A stretch of 60,902 nt of DNA from Litoribacterium kuwaitense (lineage in GTDB: Bacteria > Bacillota > Bacilli > Bacillales > DSM-28697): contig NZ_JAALFC010000023.1 of assembly GCF_011058155.1 (NCBI RefSeq), positions 1 to 60,902 on the forward strand, given 5' to 3'. A program made the translations under genes and the position numbers. Positions 8,127 through 17,436 of the stretch are shown here, in pieces (within the stretch, counting starts at the first letter, position 1; each line of letters opens with the position of its first letter). The notes beneath the pieces are model-generated. The model had not been told where the DNA came from, did no database searches, and was given only the letters and a program-made list of their open reading frames with translations.

Positions 8127-9182
8127 TCATTCAGCCAGCGCACCATAAAGATATTTTTTATTCTTCTCAGCGAAAATGTGGTTGTGCGACGACACAAGCC
8201 CACGTTGATTGGCTTCTGGATCTAAATATTGTTTGGCGCAGTTGACCGCATTGACCGCGTCCTGGTAGGCACCCGCAATAAGGTTGAGCTTGCCTTCATG
8301 ACTCAAAATATCGCCAGCACCGTAAAGGCCGGGGATACTCGACTCGCCATTTGGTGTCCCTTGAATAAAGTAACCATCCTTTAAGTCGATGTCTAGCTGA
8401 CTTTCACGCAGCAGCGTTTGATCACGCTTATAGCCATGGTTGACGAGAACAGCATCGACAGCGATAGAAGTTGTTTCTTCGGTTTGGCTATTCAGCAATG
8501 TCGCCGCATGAATGTGCTGACCTTCTCCAACACATTCTACGATCTCTGTATGGGTCAAGAACTCAACCCCGTTTTTGCCTAGCTTCGTAATATCGGCCTC
8601 ATGTGCCTTCAATGCATCTCCCCGATAAATGAGCGTCACTTGCTTCGCAATCGGCGCAAGCATATTCGCCCAATCGACAGCTGAACCGCTACCGCCTGAA
8701 ATCAGTACACGCTTGTCTTTAAACGCTTGCATTTTCTTGACGCTATAATATAAATTACCGTGTTCATAAGCGTCAGCACCTTCCAGCTCCAGCTTTATGG
8801 GGTCGAGAATTCCACCGCCAACGGCAAGCATTAACGTTTTGGCATAGTGGACGTTATTTTGACTTGTTTCTATTTGAAAGACCCCAGCGTCATTTTTATC
8901 AATTTGAGTCACGGTCTCGCTTAATGACACAGTGGGATTAAACGTCAACCCTTGCTCGATCATTTGCTCAATCAGCTGCTGCCCTGTCACAGGCGTAAGC
9001 CCGCCGATATCCCAAATCATCTTCTCAGGATACACATGCACCTTTCCCCCGAGTCGTGGCTGACTTTCGATAATTTTCACGCTCATTTCACGCAGCCCTG
9101 CATAAAACGCAGCAAATAATCCCGCCGGACCGCTCCCGACAATGATCATGTCATACACTTCTTCATCGTGCTTTTTTATCAT
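8127..9182 (-). CDS. Ferredoxin--NADP(+) reductase, YumC/YcgT type
   Basis: A 351-residue thioredoxin-reductase-like flavoprotein. GSGPAGLFA at about residue 16 binds FAD, GGSGSAVDWA in the middle binds NADPH, and GAGDI near the end closes the FAD site. The redox-active Cys-x-x-Cys of true thioredoxin reductase is absent; instead the sequence follows the YumC/YcgT ferredoxin(flavodoxin)-NADP reductases, which are usually about 330-340 residues. It passes electrons between NADPH and ferredoxin. AAAGGAGG supports the ATG at 9182; 24 further codons upstream are not needed. It stands next to an iron-uptake ATPase but has its own start. Confidence 0.85.
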   Translation of the reverse strand: MIKKHDEEVYDMIIVGSGPAGLFAAFYAGLREMSVKIIESQPRLGGKVHVYPEKMIWDIGGLTPVTGQQLIEQMIEQGLTFNPTVSLSETVTQIDKNDAGVFQIETSQNNVHYAKTLMLAVGGGILDPIKLELEGADAYEHGNLYYSVKKMQAFKDKRVLISGGSGSAVDWANMLAPIAKQVTLIYRGDALKAHEADITKLGKNGVEFLTHTEIVECVGEGQHIHAATLLNSQTEETTSIAVDAVLVNHGYKRDQTLLRESQLDIDLKDGYFIQGTPNGESSIPGLYGAGDILSHEGKLNLIAGAYQDAVNAVNCAKQYLDPEANQRGLVSSHNHIFAEKNKKYLYGALAE

Positions 9183-9275
9183 AGAAAGTGCCTCCTTTTT
9201 TATCCCCAGCATGATAGATACCAGAGGGCTAGCTCCTCTGTTGTGACAAAGCAAGCCAGGAACCTAGAAAAGTGT

Positions 9276-9318
9276 AAAAAAACCCCTTAGCCGAATCGTA
9301 GCGAAAACAAGATTAGGC
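9276..9318 (-). terminator. Rho-independent terminator overlapping a stop codon
   Basis: GCCTAATC and GATTCGGC (9311-9318 and 9290-9297, read leftward) pair at 7 of 8 positions and are followed by a run of seven T. The stop codon of the siderophore ATPase (9313-9315) lies inside the stem. Confidence 0.7.
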
Positions 9319-10104
9319 AAACTTGCAAAGTTGGTACGATAAGCAAATTGGATGTGTGCTATACGGACAAACGGCTAAATCTGCATTGATCTGAAAGACG
9401 TTCTCAAGATTCTCTTGCGTCATGACAGCATGCGGATCGCCTTCTGTTAAAATCTTTCCTTCCCTCATCGCCACCATATAATCTGAAAAGCGGGAGGCAT
9501 GGTTTAAATCGTGCAGCACCATGACAATGGTTTTTCCTTCTTCTTTGTTTAAGCGCTGTAACAACATTAAGATATCTAATTGGTGCGCTAAATCGAGATA
9601 CGTCGTCGGCTCATCCAATATCAGCATATCCGTCCCTTGAGCGAGCGCCATGGCTATCCACACCCGTTGTCGCTGACCGCCTGAAAGCTCAGAAACGGGA
9701 CGATCCTTTAAATCATTCAACCCCGTCACTTCTATCGCCCAGTTCATTTGTTCATAATCTTTTTCCGTTAACGATCCTATTCCTTTTCGATACGGAAAGC
9801 GTCCGTATGAAACCAATTCGGTCACGGTTAAACCCTCAGGCGCCTGTGCGGTTTGGGGTAAGATCGCCATCCGCTTGGCTACAGCTTTCGTATCCATTGA
9901 ATGAATCGCTTTCCCCTCAAGAAACACTGCGCCATAGTTCGTCTTCAATATACGGGCAATGGTTTTAATCAAAGTAGACTTTCCACAACCATTTGGCCCA
10001 ATAATCGTTGTCATTTTATTTTTGGGGATCGCCACACTTAAATCCTCAATAATTAAATCATTCATGTAGCCAACACCGATTTTATCTACGTTAAGAGCAT
10101 CCAC
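9313..10104 (-). CDS. Iron-siderophore ABC transporter ATP-binding protein
   Basis: A 263-residue ATPase of the FecE/FhuC/YusV class. Walker A is GPNGCGKST, the signature LSGGQRQR, Walker B MLILDEP, with the H-loop His in VLHDLNHA. It would power import of Fe(III)-siderophore, heme or cobalamin, but no permease or binding protein lies nearby; YusV of Bacillus subtilis is likewise an unlinked ATPase serving several permeases. I place the start at GTG 10104 (AAAGGAGA, 8-base gap); the open frame continues 48 codons upstream through a Fur-box region and has no ribosome site. Confidence 0.85.
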   Translation of the reverse strand: MDALNVDKIGVGYMNDLIIEDLSVAIPKNKMTTIIGPNGCGKSTLIKTIARILKTNYGAVFLEGKAIHSMDTKAVAKRMAILPQTAQAPEGLTVTELVSYGRFPYRKGIGSLTEKDYEQMNWAIEVTGLNDLKDRPVSELSGGQRQRVWIAMALAQGTDMLILDEPTTYLDLAHQLDILMLLQRLNKEEGKTIVMVLHDLNHASRFSDYMVAMREGKILTEGDPHAVMTQENLENVFQINADLAVCPYSTHPICLSYQLCKFA

Positions 10105-10164
10105 GACGGATTCTCCTTTCAATATAACGATCAAATAAACATATAAGCTGATATTTTCCAGAAG

Positions 10165-10181
10165 TTGATAATGGTTATCAA
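10165..10181. promoter_or_regulatory. Fur box
   Basis: TTGATAATGGTTATCAA is a perfect 7-3-7 inverted repeat and differs from the Bacillus 7-1-7 Fur core TGATAATnATTATCA at one position. A second, weaker ATAATGATATTGATTCTCAA block follows at 10195-10214. It sits about 60 bases before the ATPase start, implying induction under iron limitation. Confidence 0.75.
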
Positions 10182-10261
10182 TACAAAACTCATTATAATG
10201 ATATTGATTCTCAATGTCAATTTCATATTGTAACTCATTCAGCTGCACAATCCCTTTCTCA

Positions 10262-10298
10262 AAAACAAAAAACCCACCTTCTCACGCGAAAGGCAGGC
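10262..10298 (-). terminator. Terminator of the methyltransferase gene
   Basis: In the leftward transcript CCUGCCUU pairs with AAGGUGGG (two G-U pairs) and is followed by UUUUUUGUUUUUG. It lies just after the methyltransferase stop at 10327. Confidence 0.7.
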
Positions 10299-10326
10299 AT
10301 TGCTTTGCTACACGGACCAATTGAAC

Positions 10327-11037
10327 TTATTTTTTTGAACTCGCTTTGATGATCAAGAAATGCGGATGGGTCATTAAGTAATCATACGCTCGTTCGTTCA
10401 CATCGTTCATTTTCGCTACTGGCTGCGGCTCTATCATTTCTTCTAAATAAAATATTTGGTTGGTATCGTTCACGATGTCTTGCATCGGCCTTCTGTAAAA
10501 ATCTACATCAATGGTGATCGTCGGCTTCGTCCACGTATCTGTTAAAGGCTGCGTCTGAAAATAGCTGTCTCCGGAAAATTTTGTAAAGTCCATGAAAGGA
10601 TGATGTACAGAATAGAGGAACGTCCCCCCTTTTTTCAACACACGGTTAAACTCTTGAAACACCTGTCCCCAATCCTCGATATAATGAAGCGTTAACGAGC
10701 TGACAATTAAATCAAATGAACTGTCGGCAAAAGGTAACGGCTCCTGAAGATCACAACATTCAAATGACGCATGAGCTCCACAGCGCGCTTTTGCAACCTT
10801 GATCATGTCGGGGCTGACATCAATCCCTGTGACGTCAGCCCCTCTCTTGGACAACTGTTCCGAGTACCAACCGGCAGCACAGCCCGCATCGAGCACGCTC
10901 ATTTGATGGATCTGATTTGGGAGCTGGGCGAGCATCGCTGGACGTTCATATAAAGCATTGTAATGACTCGCCTCGTCTACATCCATTTTATATGTATTGG
11001 CTAACCGATTAAATGTTTCTCGAGTGTGCTGTGCCAT
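10327..11037 (-). CDS. Class I SAM-dependent methyltransferase
   Basis: A 236-residue methyltransferase of the UbiE/Methyltransf_11 type. Motif I is VLDAGCAAGWYSEQL, motif II includes GIDVSPDMI (acidic residue for the SAM ribose), then SSFDLIVSSLTLHYI and a post-I motif VLKKGGTF. It methylates a small, unidentified substrate in the cytoplasm. The ATG at 11037 has AAGGAGG 7 bases upstream; seven extra codons are open before it. Monocistronic, with its own terminator. Confidence 0.85.
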   Translation of the reverse strand: MAQHTRETFNRLANTYKMDVDEASHYNALYERPAMLAQLPNQIHQMSVLDAGCAAGWYSEQLSKRGADVTGIDVSPDMIKVAKARCGAHASFECCDLQEPLPFADSSFDLIVSSLTLHYIEDWGQVFQEFNRVLKKGGTFLYSVHHPFMDFTKFSGDSYFQTQPLTDTWTKPTITIDVDFYRRPMQDIVNDTNQIFYLEEMIEPQPVAKMNDVNERAYDYLMTHPHFLIIKASSKK

Positions 11038-11302
11038 AAAGAGCCTCCTTGACAACATATTTTAGTTTGTATTCACTCCTGCCGACGCTGTCTTCATATC
11101 ATATCGCATCCATTTTCAAAAAGCTTTGAACTGTAGCAAATTTTCTCTACCTCGTAAACAGCGCGCTCAAAATTCAGCTTGCGACCGTCCTTAGATTAAA
11201 TATTTTTGAAGTTCATCCGTTAATTATCTATGTACTTGTTGATGCGAGACATATTTGTGAACGGACTTTATCTTTCCCCATATTCTTTCTAATGATGATG
11301 CG

Positions 11303-11354
11303 AAAAAAGCTCTATTTTAAAGCTGCGATTACCCACAGCACTTAAAATAAAGCT
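11303..11354 (-). terminator. Terminator of the LacI-fusion gene
   Basis: AGCTTTATTTTAA and TTAAAATAGAGCT arms (11342-11354 and 11308-11320, read leftward) form a 13-bp stem with one G-U pair, followed by TTTTTT. The rest of 11038-11369 is AT-rich and I see no gene in it. Confidence 0.75.
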
Positions 11355-11369
11355 TGGCTTCTCTCATAT

Positions 11370-13547
11370 TCACATTTGCGTAATCAAGTCTGCCTGTTTG
11401 ACTTGCAGCTCTTCATTCACCTTCTCGACATACCTTTCAAATTCAGGTTGCTCATCTGCTAACATGCTTAAAATATGTTTGCCGATAATTTCTTCGGCTT
11501 GTTTAATATCAATGCTTTCACCATTCTCAAACGCACTTTCCCTTTTTCCATTCATCATCGTTTTCTTTGCTTTATTTAACCACGGATACATCGAATGGAC
11601 GACGGAACTGTTTGATAGAAAGTAACTCGACGTATTTCCGCCTAATAACGTGATCTGCTCGGAGATTTCATTGCTATTCAGCCAATTTAAAAATTCGATG
11701 CTTTCGTCTCGTTTATCCGTTGTTTTTGTGATTCCTAAAATGCCTCCCCCTAATAAAGGTGTATCTCCCGGCACATTCGCAATGCCAATGGAATCCCTAA
11801 TACTGCTTTGCGAAACAATTGATAAGTGGTTCATAAAGCCAATAACCATGGCCGCCTTTCCCTCAACAAAATCTTTCACTTCTTCTCCCCACCAATTGCT
11901 TGAAACAACTTTCGAATGTTGATAATTGTCATATAGTAATGCCATCGCCTCCGTCGCAAGAGCAGGGTCTAGCTTGATCTCACCATCATTTAACAGGGCG
12001 CCCTTCAATGAGTAATAGCGCAGCAAATACTCTGCGACGATCGTTTCTGCTTTACCGGTAATCATCGAAGCACCATGAATTCCATTGACGAGATCAAAAT
12101 CACTTTCATTAAAAAAAGTGAGAATTTGATTATACGTATGAAAATCGGTTGGGATTTTCAGCTCAGATTTCGTTTTCTCAAAATATTTCCGTTTGATCAT
12201 CTCATTTTCAAAAAGATCTTTTCGATAAAAGAGCATTTGGATACTAATATCAAATGGCAAGGCATACGTAACATCATTAATGTTGGCATAGTCATCCTTT
12301 AGAAAATAAGGGAGCTGAGCTAAAACATGATCAAGCTGATCATCTAAGCCTTGCAAATATTGAAAGATTTTTTGCCCATACCAGGCTAAACCGACAACGT
12401 CTAAACGGATGATGTCGTAATTCTTCCACTGTTCATCATCTTTAATGACATCGAACAGCTCATCATTTCTGCACACATCCAGCTGAACACGTATCTTTGT
12501 ATTTTTTTCAAAATGAGGGATGATTTTCTTTAATGCTCTTGTCGTTGGTGACTCAATTGTGAGTATCTTCAACTGCGTATCAGATGCTTGTTGATAGCTG
12601 ACGACCTTATCTAAAAAACCTATGTTGCGGTAGGTTTTGGAATGGCTTTTATCTTTTAAATGTATATTAAGAATGACTTTTTTGACGGCATTTTCGCCTG
12701 CATAACCGTAATCTAAAAAATAGCGCTGAACTTCATTACTATATGTGTTTTGAAAAGGAGCTAAAGAGATGATAGGGGGTAAAGGCTCTGCTGCCCCATA
12801 GTGATATGCCTTAATGAGTTTTCCGGCTTTTGCAATGCTCGTCGTCACAATACAATCAAAAGAAGCGCGCTGGACCAACTCAAAGGAAGCTTCATACTCA
12901 TGAGCCATATTGGACTGAGACATGACGAGGTGCTGATGATTCATTTGTTTTGCAAAAGAAGTGATAAAATCACGCTCGCTCGCGTAGTCTTCTTCATCCG
13001 TAAATAGACCTATTTTTTGAGCATCTAAGAGCATGACATATTCGGCAATATCTTCTCCAGCTTGCTTGAAATCAAATGTGATAAACTCTTCAGCATTTCT
13101 CGGCTGACGATTTACAAAAATAATATCACTCGGATACGTAGAAAGCTGATCATAATATTCGTTCGCATCCGCTAAAGAAGACACAGTAATAATGCCTGAA
13201 GGCCTCTCCTTAACAATCTCCTTAAGAATGTCTCGCTCTTTAAGCGGATTATCGTACGTGCAATACAATTTAATTTGATATTGTCTTGTAGATGATTCAC
13301 GTAAGGCTCCTTCATAAAAAGCCGCATATTCATCTGCACAAATTGTCGGTAAAATCATAATAATCGTTTGACTTTTCCCTGAGCGTAACAGCTTGGCATT
13401 ATTATTAAGGTTGTAGCCTAATTGTTCCGCAGCTTTTAAGACAAGCTCCATTTTTTTTGAGCTTACGTTTCCTTTGCCGTTTAATACGTTTGACACTGTT
13501 CCGTGTGAAACACCGGCCAGCTTAGCAATGTCTAAAATCGTCGCCAT
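11370..13547 (-). CDS. LacI-type regulator fused to an extracellular-type solute-binding domain
   Basis: A 725-residue fusion. Residues 1-55 are a LacI helix-turn-helix (ATILDIAKLAGVSHGTVSNV, then hinge GYNLNNNAKLLRSGKSQ). Residues about 60-325 form the usual periplasmic-binding-protein type I core (IIMILPT, GIITVSS). Residues about 335-725 are a second, complete family 1 solute-binding fold (LKILTIESPT..., YALPFDISIQMLFYRKDLF, GKAAMVIGF, LGGGILGITKTT, ESIEFLNWLNS). There is no signal peptide or lipobox, so this binding domain sits in the cytoplasm as a sensor. Ordinary LacI proteins are about 330 residues. ATG chosen for AGGAG 7 bases upstream. It follows the ABC/GDPD operon in the same direction, separated by a terminator, and is its likely regulator. 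Confidence 0.85.
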   Translation of the reverse strand: MATILDIAKLAGVSHGTVSNVLNGKGNVSSKKMELVLKAAEQLGYNLNNNAKLLRSGKSQTIIMILPTICADEYAAFYEGALRESSTRQYQIKLYCTYDNPLKERDILKEIVKERPSGIITVSSLADANEYYDQLSTYPSDIIFVNRQPRNAEEFITFDFKQAGEDIAEYVMLLDAQKIGLFTDEEDYASERDFITSFAKQMNHQHLVMSQSNMAHEYEASFELVQRASFDCIVTTSIAKAGKLIKAYHYGAAEPLPPIISLAPFQNTYSNEVQRYFLDYGYAGENAVKKVILNIHLKDKSHSKTYRNIGFLDKVVSYQQASDTQLKILTIESPTTRALKKIIPHFEKNTKIRVQLDVCRNDELFDVIKDDEQWKNYDIIRLDVVGLAWYGQKIFQYLQGLDDQLDHVLAQLPYFLKDDYANINDVTYALPFDISIQMLFYRKDLFENEMIKRKYFEKTKSELKIPTDFHTYNQILTFFNESDFDLVNGIHGASMITGKAETIVAEYLLRYYSLKGALLNDGEIKLDPALATEAMALLYDNYQHSKVVSSNWWGEEVKDFVEGKAAMVIGFMNHLSIVSQSSIRDSIGIANVPGDTPLLGGGILGITKTTDKRDESIEFLNWLNSNEISEQITLLGGNTSSYFLSNSSVVHSMYPWLNKAKKTMMNGKRESAFENGESIDIKQAEEIIGKHILSMLADEQPEFERYVEKVNEELQVKQADLITQM

Positions 13548-13651
13548 ATTGTCCACTCCTAAAAACAAAAGGTCTTTTTCAGTTTATCAAACAACATTGA
13601 CAGATTTAATGGTATTCGTAGTCGTTTGCTTAGTTTTTAAAGAGTCTTTTT

Positions 13652-13680
13652 AAAAAAACCTACCTTTATTACTGGTAGGC
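13652..13680 (-). terminator. Terminator of the ABC transporter/GDPD operon
   Basis: Leftward, CCTACC pairs with GGTAGG (13674-13679 with 13659-13664) and is followed by seven T. It separates the operon from the LacI-fusion gene, which therefore needs its own promoter. Confidence 0.75.
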
Positions 13681-13779
13681 TCATGTGCAAAAAGACATAC
13701 GGGTTCTAAATGCATTCTAATAGGATGCTGAAATACGCTTGTATGCGGAAAGTAATGACGACTCGTACCGAGACAGGTG

Positions 13780-14610
13780 TTACGTTGTAGACTTCATCCC
13801 TTCACGAAAATGGTACATCAGGCTTGGCCAATCGGTCTGGATGATATCCGCACCTTTGTCAATGAGCTGCTGCCAGCCATATTCCGGCCCCTCTATGATC
13901 GATGCGTCATCATCTCGTCCTGCAAATAAAATATTGTCGTCATCTAAACGAATCGCATTAAGCCAAATGAAGTAGCCATTGTCTTTAAAGGTTTGAATGG
14001 TTGTACTTTGAAACAACGGGCTCTCTTCGTTTCGGGCAATGAGCTCTAAACCGACCGTGTTCATGTCTTTGTATGTTTCCATCTCCTCTATGTCAGAAAG
14101 AGTATGAATAATGGGGATGAACGGATATTTGACCGGATGATCATTTAAGAGCGTTAACCATTCCTTTTTCACGGGCGACTTTAGTAGAATTTGCTCCTGC
14201 ATATCAAATTGATCAAGATACGGTAGCAGTGTGTCCCAATATTCCCATGATCGATCTAAATTAATGATGACGTCGCCCTTAAAGGCAGAAAGTACATCTG
14301 CTAATTTCTCTACGTGGACATTAACGAGATGTCCAATATTGTTTCGATAGCGAAAAGCTTCAATTTCAGTTGAATGCATTGTTGTAATATTACGCTCAGC
14401 GCCTAAAAGCCTCTTTTCGTTGCCATCATGAAACACATAAAACTTACCGTCTGTTGAACGAACAACATCAATCTCTAACATATCGCCGCCGGATTGAACT
14501 GCTGCCTGAAAAGCAGGAATCGTATTTTCAACAATATTCCCCATACTGCTGCCTCGGTGGACAGCAATTAGAAATGGACTGTTTTGGAGTTTTTTTTGGA
14601 TCAAGTTCAT
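13780..14610 (-). CDS. Cytoplasmic glycerophosphodiester phosphodiesterase
   Basis: A 276-residue GDPD-family TIM barrel. The metal and catalytic residues are visible: VHRGSSM (His, Arg), ENTIPAF (Glu), LEIDVV (Glu, Asp) and VFHDGN (His). It hydrolyses glycerophosphodiesters to sn-glycerol 3-phosphate and an alcohol. Secreted GlpQ carries a signal peptide; this one has none, so its substrate must be imported or internal. The start is 15 bases after the permease stop, with AGAGG upstream. Being last in an ABC import operon, it most likely processes what the transporter brings in. Confidence 0.85.
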   Translation of the reverse strand: MNLIQKKLQNSPFLIAVHRGSSMGNIVENTIPAFQAAVQSGGDMLEIDVVRSTDGKFYVFHDGNEKRLLGAERNITTMHSTEIEAFRYRNNIGHLVNVHVEKLADVLSAFKGDVIINLDRSWEYWDTLLPYLDQFDMQEQILLKSPVKKEWLTLLNDHPVKYPFIPIIHTLSDIEEMETYKDMNTVGLELIARNEESPLFQSTTIQTFKDNGYFIWLNAIRLDDDNILFAGRDDDASIIEGPEYGWQQLIDKGADIIQTDWPSLMYHFREGMKSTT

Positions 14611-14625
14611 CGTCGAGTACCTCTT

Positions 14626-16347
14626 CTATAGTATATTTTTCTTACTGCTTCCTCTTCCATAAACAAAGTAAATGACCGCGGCTGAAATTACCATTAGGAT
14701 GACCGAATAAACGAAGTTCATGGCTCTAGCATCAACGCCTGCGGTCGGATCGGTATTATTTCGAATGACAATCCCAAGTGGTTGAAAAAATGGATGATAT
14801 AAAAAGACCGTCAAATCATAGTCTGCCAGTAAGCTATTAAAATTTAATGCGAGAATCGCAAGCGACGTCGGCAAGACAATCGGCAAAATGACCCGAATAA
14901 ACGTATACAGCGGACGCGCCCCTAAATTTTTCGCCGCATCTTCAAGCGAGCTGTCGAAAGAATAATAGGCGGCTTTCATAATCCGTAGCGTAAACGGAAT
15001 TTTGTCAATGATATAAGCGATTAACAGCAACACGAGCGTACCAGTTAACACGATATTACCCATAATCGGCATCGGCTTATCGTAAGTAATAATTAAACCT
15101 AAAGCCATTAAAATGCCTGGAATTAACCATGGGATATGAAGTAAGTATTCTAACGTCGTCGTTAAACGATTATTGTGCTTATGAATCAATCGGGCAATAA
15201 ACAGCATCGCCAAAACGACAATAACAGCCGTTAAACCAGAATAAATGATACTAATAATAAAAGGCTCATATGCCGAAGCATCAAATAAAATTTTCCGATA
15301 ATGATCTAATGTGAAATGCTCCCACGAAAGTGTTCCCGTACTAATACTATACGTATCGGTAAATGAGAAAATAATGACAGCTGCAATTGGTAATACATAA
15401 ATGGCAAATAGCAGATACGCAAGCACATGAACGAAGACATTAACGAACTTATTGTTGATTTTTTGCTTAACAATTTTCGTTTTCACTTTGGACACCGACA
15501 TATAAAAGCCTTTTTTCTCTGCCCTCGTAATGAAGTAGAGCAAGGTGATTTGTGACACCCCTAGGAAAATTGCCAGTAAAGCGGCTAAATCTCTTGAGCC
15601 TATACTATTGGCAAACGACAAAATCATCGGACTGATCGTCTGAAAACTTTCTCCTCCAACAATTAAAGGTGCAGAAAGAGCGCCAAGCCCCGTCGCAAAC
15701 AACAACACCGACAGTGTCGTTAATACCGGTCGTAACACAGGAAATACCACTTGGCGAAGAATAGTCCAAGGCGATGCCCCCATATTCTTTGCGGCTTCCA
15801 CTGTTTGAAAATCAATGCTTTTTACTGCATTAGAAAGAAAGAGAATATGATTCGTCGTACAGGCAAAGGTCATGACAAACAACACCGCGGGATAACCGAT
15901 AAACCAATCTTCGTTCATCCCCGGAAAGATTGGCGCGAGAAAAGACGTTAACAAGCCATTGCTTCCATATATAAACTGGTAGCCAGCAACTAGAATCAAT
16001 CCACCGTAAATTAAAGTCGTGAAATAACCGAGTTTTAACAGCTTCGCGCCTTTAATATCAAAATAATCGGTAACGAGGACTAAAAAAACCCCCACAATAT
16101 TGACCGTAATGACTAAAGAAACGGCAAGGACAAAACTATTTAATAAGCTTTTCATCGCTCGCTCAGAAGATAATAGCTTTTCAAACGGCTCTAGTGAAAA
16201 TGCACCGTCGACAAAAAAGGTCGTAGAAAGGATATTAATATTTGGCACGATGAGAAAGGCGGTGATAAACCAAGTCAGTAGAATACCTATGAGCCAAAGG
16301 GACAGCTTGTTATGAAGATGTGTTTTAAATATTTTATTCATCGTCAT
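14626..16347 (-). CDS. ABC transporter permease, fused two-domain (FbpB/ThiP type)
   Basis: A 573-residue membrane protein with about twelve transmembrane segments, made of two fused permease domains. Each half carries the EAA loop that docks to the ATPase: EAAKNMGASPWTILRQVVFP near residue 190 and EDAAKNLGARPLYTF near residue 470. Such fused permeases belong to importers with PotA/FbpC-like ATPases for iron, thiamine, phosphonates and similar compounds. Two ATGs (16347, 16341) are possible; AGGGGA spacing favours the second. Only 5 bases separate it from the ATPase gene, so translation is coupled. Confidence 0.85.
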   Translation of the reverse strand: MTMNKIFKTHLHNKLSLWLIGILLTWFITAFLIVPNINILSTTFFVDGAFSLEPFEKLLSSERAMKSLLNSFVLAVSLVITVNIVGVFLVLVTDYFDIKGAKLLKLGYFTTLIYGGLILVAGYQFIYGSNGLLTSFLAPIFPGMNEDWFIGYPAVLFVMTFACTTNHILFLSNAVKSIDFQTVEAAKNMGASPWTILRQVVFPVLRPVLTTLSVLLFATGLGALSAPLIVGGESFQTISPMILSFANSIGSRDLAALLAIFLGVSQITLLYFITRAEKKGFYMSVSKVKTKIVKQKINNKFVNVFVHVLAYLLFAIYVLPIAAVIIFSFTDTYSISTGTLSWEHFTLDHYRKILFDASAYEPFIISIIYSGLTAVIVVLAMLFIARLIHKHNNRLTTTLEYLLHIPWLIPGILMALGLIITYDKPMPIMGNIVLTGTLVLLLIAYIIDKIPFTLRIMKAAYYSFDSSLEDAAKNLGARPLYTFIRVILPIVLPTSLAILALNFNSLLADYDLTVFLYHPFFQPLGIVIRNNTDPTAGVDARAMNFVYSVILMVISAAVIYFVYGRGSSKKNIL

Positions 16348-16352
16348 ATCCC

Positions 16353-17366
16353 CTAATATTGCAAAATGTCTTTTGGATGTATATATAACGTCACATCGTC
16401 GCCAACCGCGTACTGAAAATTGCCATCTTCTTTCTCAATATTCGTAAGCAATGCGCCCATCACTTCGTACGTATATTGAGAATATGTGCCGTAAAATTCC
16501 TTTGAGATGACTTTTGCCGGCAAAGCGACCGATTGTTGGTCATCTTCACGAACGCTCGTCTTCAGCTTCTCTGTGCGGATATAGGAATTTTTTTCTAAAT
16601 CGAGCGCAATCACCGATTTTTGCGCAATGGCTTGCACCATCTCTTGATTCATTTCATTGGCTTCTCCAATAAAATTACAAACAAACTCGGTTTTCGACTG
16701 ATTGTAAATCTCCTCCGGTGTACCGACCTGTTCGACAATCCCATTATTAAAAACGGCCACACGGTCGGATAGCGTCAACGCCTCTTCCTGATCATGCGTG
16801 ACATACACCGTTGTAATGCCTTGCTCCAGCTGCAGTTTCTTAAGCTCTTTGCGTAATTGCTTTCTCAGCTTCGCATCAAGGTTTGACAATGGTTCATCAA
16901 GCACGATAATTTTAGGTGCCAAAGCGAGCGCACGAGCAATCGCCACTCGCTGCTGCTGTCCACCGGATAGTTCTGAGACATTTTTCTGCAACTGCTCCTC
17001 TTTAAGATCAACGACTTGCGAAATTTCCTCCACGCGCTTTGGAATCGCCTCTTTTTTATACTTTTGCACCTTCAACCCGAAAGCGATATTTTCATAGACC
17101 GACATTGTCGGAAATAAAGCATAGCTTTGAAAGACCATGCCAATTTGCCGCTGTTCAATCGCCGTATTTGTAATATCTTCACCGTCGACGATAATTTTTC
17201 CATTCGCAGGGGTAATAAAGCCGACTAACGTACGCAAAGTCGTCGTTTTACCGCATCCAGATGGACCGAGAAACGTAAAAAACTCGCCTTCGTTAATGTG
17301 TAAATTCAACTGCTGGATCGCCACAAAGTCTGCAAACTTCACTTGAATATCTTGAAATGTGATCAA
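16353..17366 (-). CDS. ABC transporter ATP-binding protein (FbpC/PotA type)
   Basis: A 337-residue ATPase: Walker A GPSGCGKTT, Q-loop FQSYALFPT, signature LSGGQQQR, Walker B IIVLDEP, switch His in VTHDQEEA. Residues about 240-337 form the TOBE regulatory extension. It energises the fused permease encoded just downstream. AGGAGGAAG precedes the ATG. A 175-base gap with two strong stem-loops separates it from the binding-protein gene, a layout that usually lowers ATPase expression relative to the binding protein. Confidence 0.9.
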   Translation of the reverse strand: MITFQDIQVKFADFVAIQQLNLHINEGEFFTFLGPSGCGKTTTLRTLVGFITPANGKIIVDGEDITNTAIEQRQIGMVFQSYALFPTMSVYENIAFGLKVQKYKKEAIPKRVEEISQVVDLKEEQLQKNVSELSGGQQQRVAIARALALAPKIIVLDEPLSNLDAKLRKQLRKELKKLQLEQGITTVYVTHDQEEALTLSDRVAVFNNGIVEQVGTPEEIYNQSKTEFVCNFIGEANEMNQEMVQAIAQKSVIALDLEKNSYIRTEKLKTSVREDDQQSVALPAKVISKEFYGTYSQYTYEVMGALLTNIEKEDGNFQYAVGDDVTLYIHPKDILQY

Positions 17367-17436
17367 TGGTCTTCCTCCTTTGGAAACCTTCTTTCTCGAG
17401 CGGCAGCCTTTACGTTTAATGTCCTGCCTTTTTAGA

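Noticed and set aside
10105-10248. Upstream extension of the siderophore ATPase
   Set aside because: It would translate the Fur box region, and the GTG at 10104 has a good ribosome site.
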